From Pseudomonas serbica (GTDB lineage: Bacteria > Pseudomonadota > Gammaproteobacteria > Pseudomonadales > Pseudomonadaceae): a stretch of 64,000 nt of DNA. The DNA is taken from the NCBI RefSeq assembly GCF_028823535.1, contig NZ_JAQIYM010000015.1, positions 1 to 64,000 of the forward strand, read 5' to 3'. Positions 29,227-38,848 of this stretch are shown here, in pieces. The notes under the pieces were generated by a model. The model saw nothing but the letters and a program-made list of their open reading frames with translations. It did no database searches and was not told where the DNA came from. The position numbers and the translations under genes were made by a program. Each line of letters opens with the position of its first letter. Within the stretch, counting starts at the first letter, position 1.

Positions 29227-30294
29227 ATGAGTGATGCCACCCAAAAATCCCGAATAACACCAATAGATGGGTTGCGGGGGTTTGCTGTTTTAGTAGTTTT
29301 TGTTTATCACACGCTTGGCATCCCGGTAAGTGGAGATATAGGTGTCGATATATTCTTCACAATGAGCGGTTTTCTAATCTCATCTCAGATATTCAATGAG
29401 ATCGAAAGAACGAGGACCATAAATATTGTAAAATTCTACCTTAATCGTGTTGTACGATTGATCCCAGCGTTTCTGGCTGTATGCGCACTGTATTTAGCAA
29501 TCTATTACTGCTTTGGGAAATATAGCTATCCGGCTAATGAAACAGCCGATATCACGACCATGCTGGGCATGATATTCATGGCCAATATCTACATGGCCCA
29601 AGACCTACACCCGATCCCTTTCCTTCAGCATACGTGGACCCTTGCGGTGGAGTGGCAATTTTACCTAGCATGGCCGCTGATTTTACTTACTCTTACTAAG
29701 TGCGGCCTTAAGTCAAAACCACTGATGGTAGTGTCAATCTGCGCGGGCATTGTCACAATATGGATTTTACGTTTGGCTGGAGACAGGTTTTTGCAGTTTG
29801 ACGGAATTCTTCTGGGCTCTCTCATCCCGCTTATAAAAGACAACAAGTTTATTGTCGGACTTTTCAAAAACCGTTTCGCCGGACTTTTGATTTTTTGTCC
29901 AGCCATTCTGGTAATGGTAGCCTTCGTTTTTAATGTGGCTCAGCCATATACCATGCTGCCACCAAAGACGGTGGTTTCAGTGATGACGATGATCGCCATT
30001 TTGTTTTTCACCATCAACTACGACTCGATCTATAACAATATTTTCGACAATAGCCCGATGCGGTACTTCGGAAAAATATCGTACGGACTGTACCTGTATC
30101 ACTACCCAATTGCCGCACTCATGTACTCCAACGGGTTCGATTCGAAACAAATGCTCGTCGTTGGAATTATCGTAGCCATACCTTTGGCCGAGGTTTCTTG
30201 GCGGTATATGGAAGAACCTATTCTGAAAGCTTGGGCGCGCTCAAAATCCATTAGGCGCGAACATGCAGCCTTAGCTTTAAGCGTGAAGCAGTAG
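29227..30294 (+). CDS. Acyltransferase 3 family membrane protein
   Basis: A 355-residue integral membrane acyltransferase (OafA/NodX type) with about ten transmembrane helices. The catalytic His region is LVVFVYHTLGIPV, and the R-x10-H-like element ITPIDGLRGFAV is at the start. Such enzymes acetylate lipopolysaccharide or other surface glycans. The gene is clearly AT-richer than the flanking core and lies in the tRNA-Val island, which points to horizontal transfer. No RBS stronger than weak AG-rich sequence is visible. Confidence 0.88.
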   Translation: MSDATQKSRITPIDGLRGFAVLVVFVYHTLGIPVSGDIGVDIFFTMSGFLISSQIFNEIERTRTINIVKFYLNRVVRLIPAFLAVCALYLAIYYCFGKYSYPANETADITTMLGMIFMANIYMAQDLHPIPFLQHTWTLAVEWQFYLAWPLILLTLTKCGLKSKPLMVVSICAGIVTIWILRLAGDRFLQFDGILLGSLIPLIKDNKFIVGLFKNRFAGLLIFCPAILVMVAFVFNVAQPYTMLPPKTVVSVMTMIAILFFTINYDSIYNNIFDNSPMRYFGKISYGLYLYHYPIAALMYSNGFDSKQMLVVGIIVAIPLAEVSWRYMEEPILKAWARSKSIRREHAALALSVKQ

Positions 30295-30320
30295 ATTCAT
30301 TTCTACGCATGATACCGAGT

Positions 30321-30355
30321 CAAGAATGGGCGGCTAATATTCCTGCTCATTCTTG
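30321..30355. terminator. Weak hairpin between convergent acyltransferase genes
   Basis: AAGAATGGGC and GCTCATTCTT form a nearly perfect stem around a 13-base loop. There is no clear T-run, so the terminator role is tentative. Confidence 0.4.
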
Positions 30356-30386
30356 CGTGTACAAGCGGTATGCACCATTACGACTG

Positions 30387-31577
30387 CTAGATTTTCTCAC
30401 CCGCAAGCAGATTTAACTTTTTCACTCTTAGCCACTCAGTTAATGGACCTACACGTCTCATTGCTGGTTTTTCAATAAACCTGAACGTCATGCCGCAAAC
30501 GACTATTAATACAGGCGTCAACATTACGATTACGGCCCAGTACTGAACAGGAGAAAGTTCTTTAGCAGCGGGCAAACCAATCAAAAAATGAAAGGCAACA
30601 AATAACAAAATTCCGTGCATCAGATACATGCTATATGCCATCTCCCCCAGTGCTCGAGAAACTCTGTATTTAAGAACTCCAAAAATGCTATTGCCGCCTG
30701 CGACAAGGCAAAAGGCTATCGTCATAAAAACTTTAGCCTTTGTACTGCTGTAAAGAGCCGAGTAATGAATAACGGTATAAACGACCAATGCCACCACCAA
30801 AAACGTTGCCCACTTGGAAGTCGCAAATTTTCTAAATTGCTCAAATCGAGCTAGAAGCGCTGCCAACATGCCGCTACCAAAAAGCCAATAATAACTATCG
30901 TTTGGGTAGTACATGGCTATCGCCACAAGCAATAAAGTGCTTACGACCAGGTATGAAATTGGCGGCCTTAGTCCTACTACCAAGGCGATGAGGGGTAGCG
31001 CCATATAGAAGAACCACTCATAGGCCAATGACCAAGTAACGCCCGCATTTATCAGATGGGTTACCTCTAGGCCATTCAGTACCGGCTCTCCGAAAATCGC
31101 AAAACCCAACCATGTCATAACATCTAAAAGTACTTTTGATGGCGGCTCTATCGGGCGACCCCTTGTCATTACCCATACTATCAAGAAGATTAATCCCACT
31201 GAAAAAAAATAAAGCGGCGTCAATCTGAGAAGTCGGGATACGTATAGCCTTAACCAGTCGATCTTTCGATCTCTACCGTCCAGTAACTTTGAAAAAAATA
31301 GAAACCCGGTAATCATGAAAAAAAGCGCAACACCACCCTGTCCAAAGTGGACGAACAATTGTAAAGGCGGGATAGTCCAGGCACCTGTGTGCAGATAGTA
31401 GTACCAAATGCTCGAGTGAGTCATAAAAACAAAAAATGCAAGATAACCACGCAAACCATCTATCGTTAAAAAGCGGCCGTGATCAGAAGGCGTCACCAAG
31501 CTATTTGATAATAATCGCGCCACCAACAGTGCAACAAGAAGAGAAACGACAGCAGCACTTATGCTTATTATTTCCAC
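30387..31577 (-). CDS. Acyltransferase 3 family membrane protein
   Basis: A 396-residue integral membrane acyltransferase. It has the family elements LTIDGLRGYLAFFVFMTHSS and RLYVSRLLRLTPLYFF, and ends in FRFIEKPAMRR. I start it at the GTG at 31577, which has GAGG six bases upstream; a TTG at 31589 would add four residues without a ribosome binding site. It is AT-rich like the neighbouring acyltransferase but only distantly similar to it, and convergent with it. A role in surface-glycan acylation is inferred from the family. Confidence 0.85.
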   Translation of the reverse strand: MEIISISAAVVSLLVALLVARLLSNSLVTPSDHGRFLTIDGLRGYLAFFVFMTHSSIWYYYLHTGAWTIPPLQLFVHFGQGGVALFFMITGFLFFSKLLDGRDRKIDWLRLYVSRLLRLTPLYFFSVGLIFLIVWVMTRGRPIEPPSKVLLDVMTWLGFAIFGEPVLNGLEVTHLINAGVTWSLAYEWFFYMALPLIALVVGLRPPISYLVVSTLLLVAIAMYYPNDSYYWLFGSGMLAALLARFEQFRKFATSKWATFLVVALVVYTVIHYSALYSSTKAKVFMTIAFCLVAGGNSIFGVLKYRVSRALGEMAYSMYLMHGILLFVAFHFLIGLPAAKELSPVQYWAVIVMLTPVLIVVCGMTFRFIEKPAMRRVGPLTEWLRVKKLNLLAGEKI

Positions 31578-31589
31578 TTGATTCCTCAA

Positions 31590-32336
31590 CTTAAAAATTC
31601 AAAGATCGTTGGTAGCAGGGGCATGTTATCGTGCGTAAGCTATTAAGGCCTACTCCTAATCTCCTCCTACCTTGCCGGACTCAGTGTACCCCTATTGATT
31701 CATACGCCTTCTCACAGGTTAATCCCCCTGGTTTTGGCTTCTTCAACAGCTGCAGCCAGATCACCCGCTCGCTGGTCAGCGCTCTTGAGCACGTCAGCAA
31801 GCACCATTGCGGCGCGGGCAGCTGCTGTGCTTGCAGTGGCAGTGCAGGAAGCACCGCTGGCTTCACTGGCTGCGAAGCGACGGGCAAGGTTATCCGCTGC
31901 TCCGCGCAAGCCGTGCGCAGAAGCGCGATGATTGCCTGTTGGTAGACCTGCTCTTTAGCCCGTTCACGAGTTGGCCAGGCGGCCAATATCGTACTTGCTC
32001 AGGTACTGGTCTTCGCCGAGTTAGCGCACATAGCGGAACTGTCCCGAGTCATGCCCGACCTGAGCGCGGCCATGCGCAGACGCTAGTTGATCTGGTTCCG
32101 ACGGCCCGTCATCAGTAGGTGTGTTTCAACCCCACCGCATTCCTGACCTATTTAGCGGGCGAATTCCAGGCGTCGATGTGGCAGGCCTTTTAGATAACAT
32201 TTCTTGATATCGCAGCTCGAATGAAAATCAATACATCCCGCGTTGAACTGTAAGTAGTCAACCGCATCAAATCAGGACAGGCAACCGGGCGTTTCAAGTG
32301 CATTGCGGCAGGAGTGAATTGATGAGGAGGCGGACA
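31590..32336. other. Gene-poor stretch at the right side of the tRNA-Val island
   Basis: About 750 bp without a convincing gene. The minus frame 31712-31909 (ARAAMVLADVLKSADQRAG) has protein-like composition, but I see no ribosome binding site and do not recognise it. The base composition returns from AT-rich to core-like here, so the island edge probably lies within this stretch. No copy of the tRNA-Val 3' end was found by eye. Confidence 0.5.
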
Positions 32337-32447
32337 ATGATCAAGTTCTTTGCGGCTTACCTGTCCATTTGCCTTTTGCTTCAATGGACGGTGGTCGAGG
32401 CGTCTCCCTGGATTGCCAGTCATGTGCTGCTGCGCTGGATCCTGTAA
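32337..32447 (+). CDS. Small hydrophobic protein, 36 residues
   Basis: A short frame starts with MIKFFAAYLSICLLLQWTVV and is preceded by a perfect AGGAGG six bases upstream of the ATG. The first 20 residues form one hydrophobic segment, either a membrane helix or a signal peptide. Function is unknown. The excellent ribosome binding site is the main support. Confidence 0.55.
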   Translation: MIKFFAAYLSICLLLQWTVVEASPWIASHVLLRWIL

Positions 32448-32515
32448 CGCTACGGGCCCGACAGGGGCCTCAGGCGTAAGATAAGCAGTGTTACCTCATC
32501 TGAAGGAGTCCTTTT

Positions 32516-32710
32516 ATGACCTCCGATCAAGTGAACCGGCAGGCATCCGAGCACAAGGCTGTGTGGGATCAATATTTTTGCGCCGCGTTGATTGCCGAAA
32601 GCAATCTGACGGCCCCCGTCGTCGGCGGGGCCACCCATGAAGACCGGCAGAACCTGTTGATCGAACGGGCCAAGGCGCTCGCGGACAAGATGATGGACAG
32701 CCGGAAATAA
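32516..32710 (+). CDS. Small hypothetical protein, 64 residues
   Basis: A soluble, charged 64-residue protein (MTSDQVNRQASEHKAVWDQY...) preceded by AAGGAG ten bases before the ATG and followed by a hairpin terminator. Codon use is core-like. I do not recognise a family; similar small proteins are common next to stress genes in pseudomonads. Confidence 0.7.
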   Translation: MTSDQVNRQASEHKAVWDQYFCAALIAESNLTAPVVGGATHEDRQNLLIERAKALADKMMDSRK

Positions 32711-32712
32711 CC

Positions 32713-32738
32713 AGAGCCCAGCCTTCGCGCTGGGCTCT
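32713..32738. terminator. Hairpin between convergent genes
   Basis: AGAGCCCAGC (32713-32722) and GCTGGGCTCT (32729-32738). Only a short T-run follows, but it sits between convergent genes. Confidence 0.7.
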
Positions 32739-32751
32739 TCACATCGGCGAC

Positions 32752-33504
32752 TCAGGCAACCAGCTCAACCTTGCCGGTGGCCAGGCGATAAATGCCACCC
32801 ACTATTTTCAACTGACCCTTGTCGAGCGCGTCAGTCAACAAGGGCGTGGCTTGCCTGAGGCGTTCGATCGAGTTCTTGATGTTTTGCACGGTCGCGTTTT
32901 CGACCAGGTCGCCCGGCTGACTGCTGACCTGCTCGACAGTGGATTTGAGGGCATCGGTCAGTTTAGGGATCTTCCCGGGGAATACCCTGTGATCCTTGAC
33001 GGCTTTCACGCCGGCCTCGATGGCGCCACAGCGCTCATGGCCCAATACCAGGATGAGCGGGGCGCCGAGCACGGCAACGCCGTATTCAAGGCTTGCCAGG
33101 CCTTCGTCCGTGACGAAGTTGCCGGCCAGGCGTACGGCGAAAAGGTCGCCGCGGGCGGTATCGAACGCGTATTCCGGGGCGATGCGCGAGTCAGAGCAGC
33201 TCAGCACTGCCACAAACGGGTTCTGGCCGGAAACCAGCGCCTCTCGTTCATCCTTGAAGTCGTGGGTTTGCGAATTGCCGCTGACATAACGTTGGTTACC
33301 CTCCATCAGTCGTTTCAGTGCCTCATCCGGGCTGATGACGTTTTTCGGTTTTGGCGGCACGGCGGTTTTCTCGGCTGCCTCGATGATTCGGCTCGGCAGG
33401 GTGCTGCCCAATAGCAGGGCACCTGCGCCTAGACCGGCCAGGCGCAGAAAACGACGCCGCTCATTGATTGTTGGGGCGGAGGTTGAATCACAAGATTCAC
33501 ACAT
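32752..33504 (-). CDS. Beta-class carbonic anhydrase with Tat-type signal
   Basis: A 250-residue carbonic anhydrase. The zinc ligands are in VLSCSDSRIAPE (Cys, Asp/Arg pair) and LVLGHERCGAIEAG (His, Cys). The N-terminus has a twin-arginine-like signal, ERRRFLRLAGLGAGALLLG, so the folded enzyme is probably exported to the periplasm, unlike the cytosolic housekeeping form. It interconverts CO2 and bicarbonate. A Cys-rich start (MCESCDS) precedes the signal. Confidence 0.88.
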   Translation of the reverse strand: MCESCDSTSAPTINERRRFLRLAGLGAGALLLGSTLPSRIIEAAEKTAVPPKPKNVISPDEALKRLMEGNQRYVSGNSQTHDFKDEREALVSGQNPFVAVLSCSDSRIAPEYAFDTARGDLFAVRLAGNFVTDEGLASLEYGVAVLGAPLILVLGHERCGAIEAGVKAVKDHRVFPGKIPKLTDALKSTVEQVSSQPGDLVENATVQNIKNSIERLRQATPLLTDALDKGQLKIVGGIYRLATGKVELVA

Positions 33505-33744
33505 GATGTTGTGTACTCAGGTCAAATCGGTGGGAATGACTGCTATCGGGATAGTGCCACGAGGGGCCTCGGCACTGGGGGGTTGGAGTCTAGTGGGTCT
33601 GTCACATTATATTTTACGCGGCCTCCAGAGCTGGGCAGCCGAGCGTGCCGCGGGGAGAAACCGATCGCCTGGCAGGTGCAAACCCTGGGTTCATGGGCTA
33701 CTACTGACAGGCTGATTTGACTTCGACCCTACAGGAGTTTCCCG

Positions 33745-34200
33745 ATGCTGACTCACTGGTTGCTTGCAGCGGTTCATCTTTTGGCGTTTGCCCTTGGATT
33801 CTGGGCTGTCCTGACGCGTGGCACGGCCTTTCGGCGCCTGGCGATCGGCACGGGAGAGGCTCGCAGTGTATTGGTGGCAGACAACATATGGGGGATTTCA
33901 GCCGTTGTCCTGCTGGTTACCGGCGGCATGCGGGCCTTTGGCGGTTTTGAAAAAGGCACGGATTACTACCTGCACCAGCCATTGTTCCATCTGAAGATGA
34001 CGTTGTTCGTGCTCATCCTGCTACTGGAAATTGCGCCGATGGTGACGTTGATAAAATGGCGGGTTGCACGGTCGCGTGGTGCGGCTATCGATACCTGGCG
34101 TGCCACGCTGTTTGCGCGAATCAGTCATATCGAGGCATTGCTGGTGTTGTTGATGATGGTGGCGGCCACTGGCATGGCGCGCGGTATCGTATTCGGCTGA
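33745..34200 (+). CDS. DUF2214 family membrane protein
   Basis: A 151-residue protein with four predicted transmembrane helices. The typical segments LLAAVHLLAFALGFWAVLTR, VADNIWGISAVVLLVTGG and FHLKMTLFVLILLLE are visible. Function is unknown. GGAG lies upstream (CAGGAGTTTCCCG) at suitable spacing. Position next to the carbonic anhydrase gene is divergent, with a 240-bp gap in which I see no other gene. Confidence 0.85.
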   Translation: MLTHWLLAAVHLLAFALGFWAVLTRGTAFRRLAIGTGEARSVLVADNIWGISAVVLLVTGGMRAFGGFEKGTDYYLHQPLFHLKMTLFVLILLLEIAPMVTLIKWRVARSRGAAIDTWRATLFARISHIEALLVLLMMVAATGMARGIVFG

Positions 34201-34299
34201 TCGAAGGGGGGGCGGGGAAAGCGCAGGCGATGTTGCCCTTGAATCTTTAGCCAGCCGTCGTTGCGGGGCGAACGGGCTGGCTACTGACTACGGCAGGAT

Positions 34300-34491
34300 T
34301 CAGGTCTGTGGCTTTTCCGGGGCGGTCAGGCCGGCCTGAATGCGCTGGTAAATCTCTTCGCGATGCACTGCGACGTCTTTGGGGGCGTTGATGCCAATCC
34401 GGACTTGCTGGCCGCTTACGCCCAGAATGGTGATCGTAATGTCATCACCAATGTTTATGCTTTCACCGACTTTGCGGGTGAGTATCAGCAT
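34300..34491 (-). CDS. rsmE: RsmE, CsrA/RsmA-family post-transcriptional regulator
   Basis: A 63-residue RNA-binding dimer of the CsrA family. The sequence [20 protein letters not shown] and the C-terminal [12 protein letters not shown] fit the RsmE paralogue of P. fluorescens better than RsmA. The critical Arg is in [12 protein letters not shown]. It binds GGA motifs near ribosome binding sites and represses secondary-metabolite genes until titrated by RsmX/Y/Z RNAs. Its own leader has AAGGAGAAGACC before the ATG, a GGA site fit for autorepression. Confidence 0.88.
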   Translation of the reverse strand: MLILTRKVGESINIGDDITITILGVSGQQVRIGINAPKDVAVHREEIYQRIQAGLTAPEKPQT

Positions 34492-34742
34492 GGTCTTCTC
34501 CTTGATTGCTTTGTGGGGCACCTGATTCGGACAGTGCAGAGGTCGGTGTTATGTATAGATTAGTGCGAAGTCTCACGGTTTGGGTGCCTCTTTCTGACGC
34601 GCAGATGCAGCATTAATTCCCAAGGCGTAACTATACAGAGGCCGCCAGCATGATTCTCGTTGTTTTGAGCCCATTTTGCGGCACTCGCGAAGTATTCATG
34701 AATGCTAAGATCCCCCGCTTTAAGCATTCAGAGGGAAACGCT

Positions 34743-35108
34743 GTGCGCAAAATGGTCTTGGTTATCGCGGTATTGGCGCTGGCGGGATGCGGTGAGGGCA
34801 AGCGCGAGGAAACGCAAAAGCCGCAGCCTGCAGCGGCGGCAACGTCGGCACAGGTATCGGGCCCACAGTGGGATCTCGAAGTGCGGGGAGAAACACCCCA
34901 GGCCGTCAGCGATCTGAGCGGCTGGCTGATCGAGCACAGCTTCATGTCCAATGTGATCAGGGAAAATGGCAAGACCCGGATCCTCATGGGGCCTTACAGC
35001 ACCAAGGAAGAAGCCGAGGCCAAGCAGGCGCAGGTAAACGCCGCGCTGATCAAGGCCAAGAAGCAGAACATTGAAGTACTGGTGCTGGAGCGCCCGTTGG
35101 CGCAGTAA
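34743..35108 (+). CDS. SPOR-domain lipoprotein
   Basis: A 121-residue lipoprotein. The GTG at 34743 is chosen: GAGG lies eight bases upstream and the following VRKMVLVIAVLALAGCGEG is a lipoprotein signal with lipobox LAGC. The SPOR-like domain covers residues about 45-115 (TRILMGPYSTKEEAEAKQAQ). SPOR domains bind denuded peptidoglycan at septa. Longer frames upstream lack a signal peptide start. Confidence 0.82.
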   Translation: MRKMVLVIAVLALAGCGEGKREETQKPQPAAAATSAQVSGPQWDLEVRGETPQAVSDLSGWLIEHSFMSNVIRENGKTRILMGPYSTKEEAEAKQAQVNAALIKAKKQNIEVLVLERPLAQ

Positions 35109-35133
35109 AGACTCAAGCGGGTGGCTGAAAATC

Positions 35134-35164
35134 AAAGGCCCGGGGTGTTCAGCCCCGGGCCTTT
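35134..35164. terminator. Bidirectional intrinsic terminator
   Basis: AAAGGCCCGGGG-tgttcag-CCCCGGGCCTTT, between the convergent lipoprotein and endA genes. Confidence 0.88.
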
Positions 35165-35181
35165 GTTTGTTCAGTTGGCGT

Positions 35182-35871
35182 TTAACCGCAAGCTTTCATG
35201 TCGACCGGGCCGACAAACTCGTTGCCGCGCCCCATGACGCACGCCACGCTCTGGTTGCGTTGGCGCTCCCAGGCTTGTACCGGGTAGGTCTTGTCCCAGG
35301 CCTGGTACAGCTGCTGGTCTTGTTTCGACAGACGCAAGCCATATTGCTTGCTCATGTAGAAGTAGGTTCGGGCGATCATGCCGCGGATGGAAGGGCGGGG
35401 CATGACTTTTTTCGCCTTGAAGTCGACCTGGGTCAGGCACGAGCCGTATTGACCCGATTGCTCCGGCAGCCAGCCGAAGCTGAAATTGCTGCGGTCCCCA
35501 TTGACCTCTCCGATGCTGGGCACCAGGTTGTGCAAGTCGGCCTCGGCCTTCTGGTAGGTCGGGTCGTATCGCGTACAGTTTTTTCGCCCACCCTCCTGCC
35601 AGCACTGACGCTGATGGCCGATCTGCCACGCCGGGACAATGTGCTCCCACTCGATGCGCGCGGCGCGCTTGGCGTTTTTGCGCGGCACATACCCGCACGC
35701 GGCGAGGTTCACCTTGTTGCCGGTGTATTTGCAACCGCAATAAAACTCGGTGGATTGCGGCGCGTACAGCTTCCAGGCGACTTTCTTGGCTTCGCTGAAA
35801 GTGCGTGGCGCATCAGCCTGGGCAGCGGTGGCGAATAACAGGAACAGCAAAGCAAAACAACGGGCACTCAT
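35182..35871 (-). CDS. endA: Endonuclease I, periplasmic
   Basis: A 229-residue EndA/NucM-type nuclease. A signal peptide (MSARCFALLFLLFATAAQA) is followed by the His-Me finger: IEWEHIVPAWQ with the general-base His and ADLHNLVPSIGEVNGDRSNF. Several Cys pairs suit the periplasm. It starts four bases past the DUF1654 stop, so the two genes form an operon with a likely LexA box upstream. Such enzymes degrade extracellular DNA. Confidence 0.92.
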   Translation of the reverse strand: MSARCFALLFLLFATAAQADAPRTFSEAKKVAWKLYAPQSTEFYCGCKYTGNKVNLAACGYVPRKNAKRAARIEWEHIVPAWQIGHQRQCWQEGGRKNCTRYDPTYQKAEADLHNLVPSIGEVNGDRSNFSFGWLPEQSGQYGSCLTQVDFKAKKVMPRPSIRGMIARTYFYMSKQYGLRLSKQDQQLYQAWDKTYPVQAWERQRNQSVACVMGRGNEFVGPVDMKACG

Positions 35872-35875
35872 TGAC

Positions 35876-36115
35876 TCAATCTTCCTTCGGCACTACCCAG
35901 AAAATCTGCACACCACCGTCGTCGCGATAGGCGAGGGTGACGTTGTCGTTCTCGTCAATTTCTTCGAGCAGGCGTTCCCATTCGTCCACGGGCTCGTCTG
36001 GAAGGCGGAAGATCAAAGCGGCCCTGGCTTTTTGAGCGGTAGGACCGTTGATGATTTTCTGAACGCGCAGGCCCATGCGTACATAGGTGTCTGGTGAGGA
36101 AGAGGTAGTGTCCAC
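35876..36115 (-). CDS. DUF1654 family protein
   Basis: A 79-residue protein with the DUF1654 core RMGLRVQKIINGPTAQKARA and LPDEPVDEWERLLEEIDEND. I start it at the GTG at 36115 because AAGGA lies seven bases upstream. The longer frame to 36166 would run through the LexA-like box at 36134-36149. Function is unknown; family members are common in pseudomonads and their phages. It is cotranscribed with endA. Confidence 0.82.
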   Translation of the reverse strand: MDTTSSSPDTYVRMGLRVQKIINGPTAQKARAALIFRLPDEPVDEWERLLEEIDENDNVTLAYRDDGGVQIFWVVPKED

Positions 36116-36133
36116 AGGATTATCCTTATTAAG

Positions 36134-36149
36134 CTGTACGTGCATACAG
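36134..36149. promoter_or_regulatory. LexA (SOS) box upstream of DUF1654-endA
   Basis: CTGTACGTGCATACAG fits CTGT-N8-ACAG. On the minus strand a promoter TTGCGA-N17-TACTGT has its -10 overlapping the box, so LexA could block it. This links the nuclease operon to DNA damage. Confidence 0.65.
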
Positions 36150-36328
36150 TATTTAACTGTAGGCATTTTCGCAACTGCTTAAAATTCAAGAGAATCCTCT
36201 GACAGTGGTTTTTACCGATTGGTGTAGGGGGACGAGAGTATTTTTGTCAGGCAAGTGCGGCGGGCCAGTCACCGGATGGCGAGTGGCCCGTGCGGTGCCC
36301 GACCGGAGTCGGTCGGGCGAGGGGCGAA

Positions 36329-37729
<1,401 letters not shown>

Positions 37730-37758
37730 TTGACAAATTTGGGCTGTATTCGCATAGT
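37730..37758 (+). promoter_or_regulatory. Sigma-70 promoter of the rbs operon
   Basis: TTGACA (37730-37735), 17 bp, CATAGT (37753-37758). The RbsR palindrome starts at about +1. Confidence 0.7.
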
Positions 37759-37764
37759 CCAGAT

Positions 37765-37780
37765 TCGCAAACGTTTGCGA
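37765..37780. promoter_or_regulatory. RbsR operator
   Basis: TCGCAAACGTTTGCGA is a perfect 16-bp palindrome with the central CG typical of LacI-family operators. It overlaps the predicted start site, so RbsR bound here would block transcription. Confidence 0.82.
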
Positions 37781-37837
37781 CACCTCTAGATGCCGCCTCG
37801 ACGTTGCTCACAATAATCATAAGATCGGAGTGAATTC

Positions 37838-38794
37838 ATGAAGCTGCCATTCGCTGGACGTCTTCTTGCTGTCGCACTACTGGCTGGCGCAACCGCCGCG
37901 CTGCCTGTTTCTTCGGCGTTCGCCCAGACGCCCGAAAAACCTAAAGTCGCGCTGGTAATGAAGTCCCTGGCCAACGAATTCTTCCTGACCATGGAAGACG
38001 GTGCCAAGGCCTACCAGAAAGAACACTCTGCCGAGTTCGAGCTCATCTCCAACGGCATCAAGGACGAAACGGACACTGCCAACCAGATCCGCATCGTCGA
38101 GCAGATGATCGTTTCCAAAGTCGATGCGCTGGTAATTGCGCCGGCTGATTCCAAGGCCATGGTGCCGGTGATCAAGAAAGCCGTCGACGCCGGCATCACC
38201 GTGATCAACATCGACAATCAGCTGGACCCGGCCGTGGTCAAGAGCAAGGACATCAGCGTGCCGTTCGTGGGGCCCGACAACCGCAAGGGCGCGCGGCTGG
38301 TGGGTGAATATCTGGCCAAGAAACTCAAGGCCGGAGATGAGGTCGGCATCATCGAAGGGGTGTCCACCACCACCAATGCCCAGGCCCGCACCGCAGGTTT
38401 CAAGGATGCGATGGAGGCGGCGCAGATCAAGGTCGTGTCCGTGCAATCGGGCGACTGGGAAATCAACAAGGGCAACCAGGTTGCCTCCTCGATGCTCAGC
38501 GAGTACCCGAACATCAAGGCCTTGCTGGCCGGCAACGACAGCATGGCCGTAGGCGTGGTGTCGGCCGTGCGTGCCGCGGGCAAGGCTGGCCAGGTCCAGG
38601 TGGTCGGTTACGACAACATCAATGCCATCAAGCCGATGCTCAAGGATGGCCGTGTCCTGGCCACCGCCGATCAGTTTGCCGCCAAGCAGGCGGTATTCGG
38701 CATCGAGACCGCGTTGAAGATCATCAAGGGCGAGACAGTCGACAGCGGCACCAACGGCGTGATCGAAACTCCGGTAGAGCTGGTTACACAGTGA
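37838..38794 (+). CDS. rbsB: Ribose ABC transporter, periplasmic binding protein
   Basis: A 318-residue pentose-binding protein. A signal peptide (residues about 1-28, ending SAFA) leads into the type I binding fold: KVALVMKSLANEFFLTMEDG, VDALVIAPADSKAMVPVIKK and VQVVGYDNINAIKPML. It opens the rbs operon behind the RbsR site. The ligand is D-ribose by operon context. Confidence 0.93.
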   Translation: MKLPFAGRLLAVALLAGATAALPVSSAFAQTPEKPKVALVMKSLANEFFLTMEDGAKAYQKEHSAEFELISNGIKDETDTANQIRIVEQMIVSKVDALVIAPADSKAMVPVIKKAVDAGITVINIDNQLDPAVVKSKDISVPFVGPDNRKGARLVGEYLAKKLKAGDEVGIIEGVSTTTNAQARTAGFKDAMEAAQIKVVSVQSGDWEINKGNQVASSMLSEYPNIKALLAGNDSMAVGVVSAVRAAGKAGQVQVVGYDNINAIKPMLKDGRVLATADQFAAKQAVFGIETALKIIKGETVDSGTNGVIETPVELVTQ

Positions 38795-38848
38795 TTTTGC
38801 GGCGACACAATGACGCTCGCCCTTCCCGGCGAGCGCATGGAGAGTTTT

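Noticed and set aside
28340-32336. A second copy of the tRNA-Val 3' end marking the island's right border
   Set aside because: No match to GTTCGAGTCCAATCGCGCC was found by eye downstream within the window.
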